64,000 nucleotides of DNA from Auanema rhodensis. Lineage: Eukaryota; Nematoda; Chromadorea; Rhabditida; Rhabditidae. The stretch covers positions 2,170,001 through 2,234,000 of the forward strand of contig OZ059899.1 in assembly GCA_964057225.1 (NCBI GenBank), in the 5' to 3' direction. This document shows, in pieces, positions 37,301 through 50,188 of the stretch; within the stretch, counting starts at the first letter, position 1; each line of letters opens with the position of its first letter. Below the pieces are notes generated by a model that worked only from the letters and a program-made list of their open reading frames with translations, had not been told where the DNA came from and did no database searches. Made by a program: the position numbers and the translations under genes.

Positions 37301-38956
37301 AGATTTGCGCTAGCTTAAAAATGCACCGAGATATCAACTGATATAAGTTCACACTTATATCCTCGATTTTCACCCTGACAAATTAATTTTTTCGTTGAAT
37401 AACATTGTCCATCGTCTTTGCCTTGAAAAATGGAATCTAAAAACATCTACTTTTTGCTAAATTATTTTGAAATTTTTCGAAAAAATTTTTGTCAAAATGT
37501 TTTTGGAAGCAATGTTGAGTGTACATGGAAACTCAACATACACTAATGCATCATTTTTCAAACAATCATAACTAATTTGTGTATTGAGCGTTTCTCAATG
37601 TAGTATAGTGCATTCGATGCGGATTTTTAAGCTGCGTCGATCTGTGTTATTAGATTTGCGCTAACTTAAAAATGCACCGAGATATCAACTGATATAAGTT
37701 CACACTTATATCCTCGATTTTCACCCTGAACAATTAATTTTTTCGTTGAATAACATTGTCCATCGTCTTTGCCTTGAAAAATGGAATCTAAAAACATCTA
37801 CTTTTTGCTAAATTATTTTGAAATTTTTCGAAAAAATTTTTGTCAAAATGTTTTTGGAAGCAATGTTGAGTGTACATGGAAACTCAACATACACTAATGC
37901 ATCATTTTTCAAACGATCATAACTAATTTTTGTATCAAACGTTTCTCAATGTAGTATAGTGCATTCGATGCGGATTTTTAAGCTGCGTCGATCTGTGTTA
38001 TCAGATTTGCGCTAGCTTAAAAATGCACCGAGATATCAACTGATATAAGTTCACACTTATATCCTCGATTTTCACCCTGAAGAATTCATTTTTTCGTTGA
38101 ATAACATTGTCCATCGTCTTTGCCTTGAAAAAAGGAATCCAAAAACATCTACTTTTTGCTAAATTATTTTGAAATTTTTGGAAAAAATTTTTGTCAAAAT
38201 GTTTTTGGAAGCAATGTTGAGTGTACATGGAAACTCAACATACACTAATGCATCATTTTTCAAACGATCATAACTAATTTTTGTATTAAGCGTTTCTCAA
38301 TGTAGTATAGTGCATTCGATGCGAATTTTTAAGCTGCGTCGATCTGTGTTATCAGATTTGCGCTAGCTTAAAAATGCACCGAGATATCAACTGATATAAG
38401 TTCACACTTATATCCTCGATTTTCACCCTGAAGAATTAATTTTTTCGTTGAATAGCATTGTCCATCGTCTTTGCCTTGGAAAAAGGAATCTAAAAACATC
38501 TACTTTTTGCTAAATTATTTTTAAATTTTCGAAAAAATTTTTGTCAAAATGTTTTTGGAAGCAATGTTGAGTGTACATGGAAACTCAACATACACTAATG
38601 CATCATTTTTCAAACAATCATAACTAATTTGTGTATTAAGCGTTTCTCAATGTAGTATAGTGCATTCGATGCGGATTTTTAAGCTGCGTCGATCTGTGTT
38701 ATCAGATTTGCGCTAGCTTACAAATGCACCGAGATATCAACTGATATAAGTTCACACTTATATCCTCGATTTTCACCCTGAAGAATTAATTTTTTCGTTG
38801 AATAACATTATCCATCGTCTTTGACTTGAAAAATGGAATCTAAAAACATCTACTTTTTGCTAAATTATTTTGAAATTTTTCGAAAAAATTTTTGTCAAAA
38901 TGTTTTTGGAAGCAATGTTGAGTGTACATGGAAACTCAACATACACTAATGCATCA
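34395..38956 (+). repeat. 13-monomer block, copy 2 (monomers 99-111)
   Basis: This is the copy of 23517-28078, displaced by 10878 bp. It holds two X monomers (34395 and 37905) and the 350-bp monomer at 38256. The tandem 1052-bp duplication that follows copy 1 is absent here. The block is followed by a cagttttg/gaacaa monomer instead, so the tandem duplication probably happened only at the first locus. Confidence 0.8.
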
Positions 38957-41900
38957 TTTTTCAAACGATCATAACTAATTTTTGTATCAAGCGTTTCTCA
39001 ATGTAGTATAGTGCATTCGATGCGGATTTTTAAGCTGCGTCGATCTGTGTTATCAGTTTTGCGCTAACTTAAAAATGCACCGAGATATCAACTGATATAA
39101 GTTCACACTTATATCCTCGATTTTCACCCTGAACAATTAATTTTTTCGTTGAATAACATTGTCCATCGTCTTTGCCTTGAAAAATGGAATCTAAAAACAT
39201 CTACTTTTTGCTAAATTATTTTGAAATTTTTCGAAAAAATTTTTGTCAAAATGTTTTTGGAAGCAATGTTGAGTGTACATGGAAACTCAACATACACTAA
39301 TGCATCATTTTTCAAACGATCATAACTAATTTTTGTATCAAACGTTTCTCAATGTAGTATAGTGCATTCGATGCGGATTTTTAAGCTGCGTCGATCTGTG
39401 TTATCAGATTTGCGCTAGCTTAAAAATGCACCGAGATATCAACTGATATAAGTTCACACTTATATCCTCGATTTTCACCCTGAAGAATTCATTTTTTCGT
39501 TGAATAACATTGTCCATCGTCTTTGCCTTGAAAAAAGGAATCCAAAAACATCTACTTTTTGCTAAATTATTTTGAAATTTTTGGAAAAAATTTTTGTCAA
39601 AATGTTTTTGGAAGCAATGTTGAGTGTACATGGAAACTCAACATACACTAATGCATCATTTTTCAAACGATCATAACTAATTTTTGTATTAAGCGTTTCT
39701 CAATGTAGTATAGTGCATTCGATGCGAATTTTTAAGCTGCGTCGATCTGTGTTATCAGATTTGCGCTAGCTTAAAAATGCACCGAGATATCAACTGATAT
39801 AAGTTCACACTTATATCCTCGATTTTCACCCTGAAGAATTAATTTTTTCGTTGAATAGCATTGTCCATCGTCTTTGCCTTGGAAAAAGGAATCTAAAAAC
39901 ATCTACTTTTTGCTAAATTATTTTGAAATTTTTCGAAAAAATTTTTGTCAAAATGTTTTTGGAAGCAATGTTGAGTGTACATGGAAACTCAACATACACT
40001 AATGCATCATTTTTCAAACGATCATAACTAATTTTTGTATCAAGCGTTTCTCGATGTAGTATAGTGCATTCGATGCGGATTTTTAAGCTGCGTCGATCTG
40101 TGTTATCAGATTTGCGCTAGCTTACAAATGCACCGAGATATCAACTGATATAAGTTCACACTTATATCCTCGATTTTCACCCTGAAGAATTAATTTTTTC
40201 GTTGAATAACATTGTCCATCGTCTTTGCCTTGAAAAATGGAATCTAAAAACATCTACTTTTTGCTAAATTATTTTGAAATTTTTCGAAAAAATTTTTGTC
40301 AAAATGTTTTTGGAAGCAATGTTGAGTGTACATGGAAACTCAACATACACTAATGCATCATTTTTCAAACAATCATAACTAATTTGTGTATTAAGCGTTT
40401 CTCAATGTAGTATAGTGCATTCGATGCGGATTTTTAAGCTGCGTCGATCTGTGTTATCAGATTTGCGCTAACTTAAAAATGCACCGAGATATCAACTGAT
40501 ATAAGTTCACACTTATATCCTCGATTTTCACCCTGAACAATTAATTTTTTCGTTGAATAACATTGTCCATCGTCTTTGCCTTGAAAAATGGAATCTAAAA
40601 ACATCTACTTTTTGCTAAATTATTTTGAAATTTTTCGAAAAAATTTTTGTCAAAATGTTTTTGGAAGCAATGTTGAGTGTACATGGAAACTCAACATACA
40701 CTAATGCATCATTTTTCAAACGATCATAACTAATTTTTGTATCAAGCGTTTCTCAATGTAGTATAGTGCATTCGATGCGGATTTTTAAGCTGCGTCGATC
40801 TGTGTTATCAGATTTGCGCTAGCTTAAAAATGCACCGAGATATCAACTGATATAAGTTCACACTTATATCCTCGATTTTCACCCTGAAGAATTAATTTTT
40901 TCGTTGAATAACACTATCCATCGTCTTTGACTTGAAAAATGGAATCTAAAAACATCTACTTTTTGCTAAATTATTTTGAAATTTTTCGAAAAAATTTTTG
41001 TCAAAATGTTTTTGGAAGCAATGTTGAGTGTACATGGAAACTCAACATACACTAATGCATCATTTTTCAAACGATCATAACTAATTTTTGTATCAAGCGT
41101 TTCTCAATGTAGTATAGTGCATTCGATGCGGATTTTTAAGCTGCGTCGATCTGTGTTATCAGATTTGCGCTAACTTAAAAATGCACCGAGATATCAACTG
41201 ATATAAGTTCACACTTATATCCTCGATTTTCACCCTGAACAATTAATTTTTTCGTTGAATAACATTGTCCATCGTCTTTGCCTTGAAAAATGGAATCTAA
41301 AAACATCTACTTTGTGCTAAATTATTTTGAAATTTTTCGAAAAAATTTTTGTCAAAATGTTTTTGGAAGCAATGTTGAGTGTACATGGAAACTCAACATA
41401 CACTAATGCATCATTTTTCAAACGATCATAACTAATTTTTGTATCAAGCGTTTCTCAATGTAGTATAGTGCATTCGATGCGGATTTTTAAGCTGCGTCGA
41501 TCTGTGTTATCAGATTTGCGCTAGCTTAAAAATGCACCGAGATATCAACTGATATAAGTTCACACTTATATCCTCGATTTTCACCCTGAAGAATTAATTT
41601 TTTCGTTGAATAACACTATCCATCGTCTTTGACTTGAAAAATGGAATCTAAAAACATCTACTTTTTGCTAAATTATTTTGAAATTTTTCGAAAAAATTTT
41701 TGTCAAAATGTTTTTGGAAGCAATGTTGAGTGTACATGGAAACTCAACATACACTAATGCATCATTTTTCAAACAATCATAACTAATTTGTGTATTAAGC
41801 GTTTCTTAATGTAGTATAGTGCATTCGATGCGGATTTTTAAGCTGCGTCGATCTGTGTTATCAGATTTGCGCTAGCTTAAAAATGCACCGAGATATCAAC

Positions 41901-42466
41901 TGATATAAGTTCACACTTATATCCTCGATTTTCACCCTGAAGAATTAATTTTTTCGTTGAATAACATTATCCATCGTCTTTGACTTGAAAAATGGAATCT
42001 AAAAACATCTACTTTTTGCTAAATTATTTTGAAATTTTTCGAAAAAATTTTTGTCAAAATGTTTTTGGAAGCAATGTTGAGTGTACATGGAAACTCAACA
42101 TACACTAATGCATCATTTTTCAAACGATCATAACTAATTTTTGTATCAAGCGTTTCTCAATGTAGTATAGTGCATTCGATGCGGATTTTTAAGCTGCGTC
42201 GATCTGTGTTATCAGTTTTGCGCTAACTTAAAAATGCACCGAGATATCAACTGATATAAGTTCACACTTATATCCTCGATTTTCACCCTGAACAATTAAT
42301 TTTTTCGTTGAATAACATTGTCCATCGTCTTTGCCTTGAAAAATGGAATCTAAAAACATCTACTTTTTGCTAAATTATTTTGAAATTTTTCGAAAAAATT
42401 TTTGTCAAAATGTTTTTGGAAGCAATGTTGAGTGTACATGGAAACTCAACATACACTAATGCATCA
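38957..42466 (+). repeat. Monomers 112-121, mixed X-associated and aacactatcc types
   Basis: It starts with cagttttg/gaacaa (112), X (113), gcgaatt/ggaaaaagg (114), cttacaaa (115) and gtg/gctaac (116). The aacactatcc/tttgacttg type (117, 119) then alternates with gctaac/gaacaa (118). Monomer 120 is gtg with aacattatcc/tttgacttg, and monomer 121 repeats the type of 112, again directly before an X. Monomer 118 has the private change actttgtgc and monomer 120 has tttcttaatg. Confidence 0.7.
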
Positions 42467-45400
42467 TTTTTCAAACGATCATAACTAATTTTTGTATCAA
42501 ACGTTTCTCAATGTAGTATAGTGCATTCGATGCGGATTTTTAAGCTGCGTCGATCTGTGTTATCAGATTTGCGCTAGCTTAAAAATGCACCGAGATATCA
42601 ACTGATATAAGTTCACACTTATATCCTCGATTTTCACCCTGAAGAATTCATTTTTTCGTTGAATAACATTGTCCATCGTCTTTGCCTTGAAAAAAGGAAT
42701 CCAAAAACATCTACTTTTTGCTAAATTATTTTGAAATTTTTGGAAAAAATTTTTGTCAAAATGTTTTTGGAAGCAATGTTGAGTGTACATGGAAACTCAA
42801 CATACACTAATGCATCATTTTTCAAACGATCATAACTAATTTTTGTATTAAGCGTTTCTCAATGTAGTATAGTGCATTCGATGCGAATTTTTAAGCTGCG
42901 TCGATCTGTGTTATCAGATTTGCGCTAGCTTAAAAATGCACCGAGATATCAACTGATATAAGTTCACACTTATATCCTCGATTTTCACCCTGAAGAATTA
43001 ATTTTTTCGTTGAATAGCATTGTCCATCGTCTTTGCCTTGGAAAAAGGAATCTAAAAACATCTACTTTTTGCTAAATTATTCTGAAATTTTTCGAAAAAA
43101 TTTTTGTCAAAATGTTTTTGGAAGCAATGTTGAGTGTACATGGAAACTCAACATACACTAATGCATCATTTTTCAAACGATCATAACTAATTTTTGTATC
43201 AAGCGTTTCTCGATGTAGTATAGTGCATTCGATGCGGATTTTTAAGCTGCGTCGATCTGTGTTATCAGATTTGCGCTAGCTTACAAATGCACCGAGATAT
43301 CAACTGATATAAGTTCACACTTATATCCTCGATTTTCACCCTGAAGAATTAATTTTTTCGTTGAATAACATTGTCCATCGTCTTTGCCTTGAAAAATGGA
43401 ATCTAAAAACATCTACTTTTTGCTAAATTATTTTGAAATTTTTCGAAAAAATTTTTGTCAAAATGTTTTTGGAAGCAATGTTGAGTGTACATGGAAACTC
43501 AACATACACTAATGCATCATTTTTCAAACAATCATAACTAATTTGTGTATTAAGCGTTTCTCAATGTAGTATAGTGCATTCGATGCGGATTTTTAAGCTG
43601 CGTCGATCTGTGTTATCAGATTTGCGCTAACTTAAAAATGCACCGAGATATCAACTGATATAAGTTCACACTTATATCCTCGATTTTCACCCTGAACAAT
43701 TAATTTTTTCGTTGAATAACATTGTCCATTGTCTTTGCCTTGAAAAATGGAATCTAAAAACATCTACTTTTTGCTAAATTATTTTGAAATTTTTCGAAAA
43801 AATTTTTGTCAAAATGTTTTTGGAAGCAATGTTGAGTGTACATGGAAACTCAACATACACTAATGCATCATTTTTCAAACGATCATAACTAATTTTTGTA
43901 TCAAGCGTTTCTCAATGTAGTATAGTGCATTCGATGCGGATTTTTAAGCTGCGTCGATCTGTGTTATCAGATTTGCGCTAGCTTAAAAATGCACCGAGAT
44001 ATCAACTGATATAAGTTCACACTTATATCCTCGATTTTCACCCTGAAGAATTAATTTTTTCGTTGAATAACACTATCCATCGTCTTTGACTTGAAAAATG
44101 GAATCTAAAAACATCTACTTTTTGCTAAATTATTTTGAAATTTTTCGAAAAAATTTTTGTCAAAATGTTTTTGGAAGCAATGTTGAGTGTACATGGAAAC
44201 TCAACATACACTAATGCATCATTTTTCAAACGATCATAACTAATTTTTGTATCAAGCGTTTCTCAATGTAGTATAGTGCATTCGATGCGGATTTTTAAGC
44301 TGCGTCGATCTGTGTTATCAGATTTGCGCTAGCTTAAAAATGCACCGAGATATCAACTGATATAAGTTCACACTTATATCCTCGATTTTCACCCTGAAGA
44401 ATTAATTTTTTCGTTGAATAACACTATCCATCGTCTTTGACTTGAAAAATGGAATCTAAAAACATCTACTTTTTGCTAAATTATTTTGAAATTTTTCGAA
44501 AAAATTTTTGTCAAAATGTTTTTGGAAGCAATGTTGAGTGTACATGGAAACTCAACATACACTAATGCATCATTTTTCAAACGATCATAACTAATTTTTG
44601 TATCAAGCGTTTCTCAATGTAGTATAGTGCATTCGATGCGGATTTTTAAGCTGCGTCGATCTGTGTTATCAGATTTGCGCTAACTTAAAAATGCACCGAG
44701 ATATCAACTGATATAAGTTCACACTTATATCCTCGATTTTCACCCTGAACAATTAATTTTTTCGTTGAATAACATTGTCCATTGTCTTTGCCTTGAAAAA
44801 TGGAATCTAAAAACATCTACTTTTTGCTAAATTATTTTGAAATTTTTCGAAAAAATTTTTGTCAAAATGTTTTTGGAAGCAATGTTGAGTGTACATGGAA
44901 ACTCAACATACACTAATGCATCATTTTTCAAACGATCATAACTAATTTTTGTATCAAGCGTTTCTCAATGTAGTATAGTGCATTCGATGCGGATTTTTAA
45001 GCTGCGTCGATCTGTGTTATCAGATTTGCGCTAGCTTAAAAATGCACCGAGATATCAACTGATATAAGTTCACACTTATATCCTCGATTTTCACCCTGAA
45101 GAATTAATTTTTTCGTTGAATAACACTATCCATCGTCTTTGACTTGAAAAATGGAATCTAAAAACATCTACTTTTTGCTAAATTATTTTGAAATTTTTCG
45201 AAAAAATTTTTGTCAAAATGTTTTTGGAAGCAATGTTGAGTGTACATGGAAACTCAACATACACTAATGCATCATTTTTCAAACAATCATAACTAATTTG
45301 TGTATTAAGCGTTTCTCAATGTAGTATAGTGCATTCGATGCGGATTTTTAAGCTGCGTCGATCTGTGTTATCAGATTTGCGCTAACTTAAAAATGCACCG

Positions 45401-46678
45401 AGATATCAACTGATATAAGTTCACACTTATATCCTCGATTTTCACCCTGAACAATTAATTTTTTCGTTGAATAACATTGTCCATCGTCTTTGCCTTGAAA
45501 AATGGAATCTAAAAACATCTACTTTTTGCTAAATTATTTTGAAATTTTTCGAAAAAATTTTTGTCAAAATGTTTTTGGAAGCAATGTTGAGTGTACATGG
45601 AAACTCAACATACACTAATGCATCATTTTTCAAACGATCATAACTAATTTTTGTATCAAGCGTTTCTCAATGTAGTATAGTGCATTCGATGCGGATTTTT
45701 AAGCTGCGTCGATCTGTGTTATCAGATTTGCGCTAGCTTAAAAATGCACCGAGATATCAACTGATATAAGTTCACACTTATATCCTCGATTTTCACCCTG
45801 AAGAATTAATTTTTTCGTTGAATAACACTATCCATCGTCTTTGACTTGAAAAATGGAATCTAAAAACATCTACTTTTTGCTAAATTATTTTGAAATTTTT
45901 CGAAAAAATTTTTGTCAAAATGTTTTTGGAAGCAATGTTGAGTGTACATGGAAACTCAACATACACTAATGCATCATTTTTCAAACGATCATAACTAATT
46001 TTTGTATCAAGCGTTTCTCAATGTAGTATAGTGCATTCGATGCGGATTTTTAAGCTGCGTCGATCTGTGTTATCAGATTTGCGCTAACTTAAAAATGCAC
46101 CGAGATATCAACTGATATAAGTTCACACTTATATCCTCGATTTTCACCCTGAACAATTAATTTTTTCGTTGAATAACATTGTCCATCGTCTTTGCCTTGA
46201 AAAATGGAATCTAAAAACATCTACTTTTTGCTAAATTATTTTGAAATTTTTCGAAAAAATTTTTGTCAAAATGTTTTTGGAAGCAATGTTGAGTGTACAT
46301 GGAAACTCAACATACACTAATGCATCATTTTTCAAACGATCATAACTAATTTTTGTATCAAACGTTTCTCAATGTAGTATAGTGCATTCGATGCGGATTT
46401 TTAAGCTGCGTCGATCTGTGTTATCAGATTTGCGCTAGCTTAAAAATGCACCGAGATATCAACTGATATAAGTTCACACTTATATCCTCGATTTTCACCC
46501 TGAAGAATTAATTTTTTCGTTGAATAACATTATCCATCGTCTTTGCCTTGAAAAATGGAATCTAAAAACATCTACTTTTTGCTAAATTATTTTGAAATTT
46601 TTCGAAAAACTTTTTGTCAAAATGTTTTTGGAAGCAATGTTGAGTGTACATGGAAACTCAACATACACTAATGCATCA
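42467..46678 (+). repeat. Monomers 122-133, aacactatcc domain
   Basis: The last X (42467) is followed by the same three types as at 39659-40711. A run then follows in which aacactatcc/tttgacttg monomers (43871, 44222, 44924, 45626) are mixed with gctaac/gaacaattaa monomers (43520, 44573, 45275, 45977). The change gtccattgtc appears in monomers 125 and 128 only, so these two are close relatives. Monomer 133 is an aaacg type with aacattatcc and the private change aaaaacttttt. Confidence 0.7.
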
Positions 46679-49486
46679 TTTTTCAAACGATTATAACTAA
46701 TTTTTGTATCAAGCGTTTCTCAATGTAGTATAGTGCATTCGATGCGGATTTTTAAGCTGCGTCGATCTGTGTTATCAGATTTGCGCTAACTTAAAAATGC
46801 ACCGAGATATCAACTGATATAAGTTCACACTTATATCCTCGATTTTCACCCTGAACAATTAATTTTTTCGTTGAATAACATTGTCCATCGTCTTTACCTT
46901 GAAAAATGGAATCTAAAAACATCTACTTTTTGCTAAATTATTTTGAAATTTTTCGAAAAAATTTTTGTCAAAATGTTTTTGGAAGCAATGTTGAGTGTAC
47001 ATGGAAACTCAACATACACTAATGCATCATTTTTCAAACGATCATAACTAATTTTTGTATCAAACGTTTCTCAATGTAGTATAGTGCATTCGATGCGGAT
47101 TTTTAAGCTGCGTCGATCTGTGTTATCAGATTTGCGCTAGCTTAAAAATGCACCGAGATATCAACTGATATAAGTTCACACTTATATCCTCGATTTTCAC
47201 CCTGAACAATTAATTTTTTCGTTGAATAACATTGTCCATCGTCTTTGCCTTGAAAAAAGGAATCTAAAAACATCTACTTTTTGCTAAATTATTTTGAAAT
47301 TTTTGGAAAAAATTTTTGTCAAAATGTTTTTGGAAGCAATGTTGAGTGTACATGGAAACTCAACATACACTAATGCATCATTTTTCAAACGATCATAACT
47401 AATTTTTGTATCAAGCGTTTCTCAATGTAGTATAGTGCATTCGATGCGGATTTGTAAGCTGCGTCGATCTGTGTTATCAGATTTGCGCTAGCTTAAAAAT
47501 GCACCGAGATATCAACTGATATAAGTTCACACTTATATCCTCGATTTTCACCCTGAAGAATTAATTTTTTCGTTGAATAGCATTGTCCATCGTCTTTGCC
47601 TTGAAAAAAGGAATCTAAAAACATCTACTTTTTGCTAAATTATTTTGAAATTTTTCGAAAAAATTTTTGTCAAAATGTTTTTGGAAGCAATGTTGAGTGT
47701 ACATGGAAACTCAACATACACTAATGCATCATTTTTCAAACGATCATAACTAATTTTTGTATCAAACGTTTCTCAATGTAGTATAGTGCATTCGATGCGG
47801 ATTTTTAAGCTGCGTCGATCTGTGTTATCAGATTTGCGCTAGCTTAAAAATGCACCGAGATATCAACTGATATAAGTTCACACTTATATCCTCGATTTTC
47901 ACCCTGAACAATTAATTTTTTCGTTGAATAACATTGTCCATCGTCTTTGCCTTGAAAAAAGGAATCTAAAAACATCTACTTTTTGCTAAATTATTTTGAA
48001 ATTTTTGGAAAAAATTTTTGTCAAAATGTTTTTGGAAGCAATGTTGAGTGTACATGGAAACTCAACATACACTAATGCATCATTTTTCAAACGATCATAA
48101 CTAATTTTTGTATCAAGCGTTTCTCAATGTAGTATAGTGCATTCGATGCGGATTTGTAAGCTGCGTCGATCTGTGTTATCAGATTTGCGCTAGCTTAAAA
48201 ATGCACCGAGATATCAACTGATATAAGTTCACACTTATATCCTCGATTTTCACCCTGAAGAATTAATTTTTTCGTTGAATAGCATTGTCCATCGTCTTTG
48301 CCTTGAAAAAAGGAATCTAAAAACATCTACTTTTTGCTAAATTATTTTGAAATTTTTCGAAAAAATTTTTGTCAAAATGTTTTTGGAAGCAATGTTGAGT
48401 GTACATGGAAACTCAACATACACTAATGCATCATTTTTCAAACGATCATAACTAATTTTTGTATCAAACGTTTCTCAATGTAGTATAGTGCATTCGATGC
48501 GGATTTTTAAGCTGCGTCGATCTGTGTTATCAGATTTGCGCTAGCTTAAAAATGCACCGAGATATCAACTGATATAAGTTCACACTTATATCCTCGATTT
48601 TCACCCTGAACAATTAATTTTTTCGTTGAATAACATTGTCCATCGTCTTTGCCTTGAAAAAAGGAATCTAAAAACATCTACTTTTTGCTAAATTATTTTG
48701 AAATTTTTGGAAAAAATTTTTGTCAAAATGTTTTTGGAAGCAATGTTGAGTGTACATGGAAACTCAACATACACTAATGCATCATTTTTCAAACGATCAT
48801 AACTAATTTTTGTATCAAGCGTTTCTCAATGTAGTATAGTGCATTCGATGCGGATTTGTAAGCTGCGTCGATCTGTGTTATCAGATTTGCGCTAGCTTAA
48901 AAATGCACCGAGATATCAACTGATATAAGTTCACACTTATATCCTCGATTTTCACCCTGAAGAATTAATTTTTTCGTTGAATAGCATTGTCCATCGTCTT
49001 TGCCTTGAAAAAAGGAATCTAAAAACATCTACTTTTTGCTAAATTATTTTGAAATTTTTCGAAAAAATTTTTGTCAAAATGTTTTTGGAAGCAATGTTGA
49101 GTGTACATGGAAACTCAACATACACTAATGCATCATTTTTCAAACGATCATAACTAATTTTTGTATCAAACGTTTCTCAATGTAGTATAGTGCATTCGAT
49201 GCGGATTTTTAAGCTGCGTCGATCTGTGTTATCAGATTTGCGCTAGCTTAAAAATGCACCGAGATATCAACTGATATAAGTTCACACTTATATCCTCGAT
49301 TTTCACCCTGAACAATTAATTTTTTCGTTGAATAACATTGTCCATCGTCTTTGCCTTGAAAAAAGGAATCTAAAAACATCTACTTTTTGCTAAATTATTT
49401 TGAAATTTTTGGAAAAAATTTTTGTCAAAATGTTTTTGGAAGCAATGTTGAGTGTACATGGAAACTCAACATACACTAATGCATCA
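46679..49486 (+). repeat. 702-bp dimer array (monomers 134-141)
   Basis: It opens with a gctaac/gaacaa monomer carrying ctttaccttg. Type P (aaacg, gaacaattaa, aaaaaagg, ttggaaaaaa) then alternates with type Q (gatttgtaag, gaagaattaa, aatagc, aaaaaagg): PQ at 47030, 47732 and 48434, and a last P at 49136. The dimers look identical to each other, which marks this as one of the youngest amplifications. P shares aaacg and ttggaaaaaa with X but lacks the gaattca and aatccaaaa changes. Confidence 0.85.
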
Positions 49487-50188
49487 TTTTTCAAACGATC
49501 ATAACTAATTTTTGTATCAAGCGTTTCTCGATGTAGTATAGTGCATTCGATGCGAATTTTTAAGCTGCGTCGATCTGTGTTATCAGATTTGCGCTAGCTT
49601 AAAAATGCACCGAGATATCAACTGATATAAGTTCACACTTATATCCTCGATTTTCACCCTGAAGAATTAATTTTTTCGTTGAATAGCATTGTCCATCGTC
49701 TTTGCCTTGGAAAAAGGAATCTAAAAACATCTACTTTTTGCTAAATTATTTTGAAATTTTTCGAAAAAATTTTTGTCAAAATGTTTTTGGAAGCAATGTT
49801 GAGTGTACATGGAAACTCAACATACACTAATGCATCATTTTTCAAACGATCATAACTAATTTTTGTATTAAGCGTTTCTCAATGTAGTATAGTGCATTCG
49901 ATGCGGATTTTTAAGCTGCGTCGATCTGTGTTATCAGATTTGCGCTAGCTTAGAAATGCACCGAGATATCAACTGATATAAGTTCACACTTATATCCTCG
50001 ATTTTCACCCTGAAGAATTAATTTTTTCGTTGAATAGCATTGTCCATCGTCTTTGCCTTGAAAAAAGGAATCTAAAAACATCTACTTTTTGCTAAATTAT
50101 TTTGAAATTTTTCGAAAAAATTTTTGTCAAAATGTTTTTGGAAGCAATGTTGAGTGTACATGGAAACTCAACATACACTAATGCATCA
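49487..50188 (+). repeat. Two inserted monomers (142-143)
   Basis: Monomer 142 (cgatg, gcgaatt, ggaaaaagg) is of the type found at 24219, 24921, 32640, 35097 and 35799, at least 13 kb away, and of no near neighbour. Monomer 143 is the first tattaag/cttagaaat type, which becomes common further right. They interrupt the dimer array. Confidence 0.7.

Larger units (their letters stand above)
21060..42817 (+). repeat. Central domain marked by ten X-type monomers
   Basis: The X variant starts at 21060, 23517, 27027, 28079, 29481, 31938, 34395, 37905, 39308 and 42467. It carries aaacg, gaagaattca, aaaaaagg, aatccaaaa and ttggaaaaaa together. The gaattc gives the only GAATTC sites in the window. Spacings between copies are 2457, 3510, 1052, 1402, 2457, 2457, 3510, 1403 and 3159 bp, that is 7, 10, 3, 4, 7, 7, 10, 4 and 9 monomers. 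Every X is followed by a tattaag/gcgaatt/ggaaaaagg monomer, so the two behave as a fixed dimer. Confidence 0.88.
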
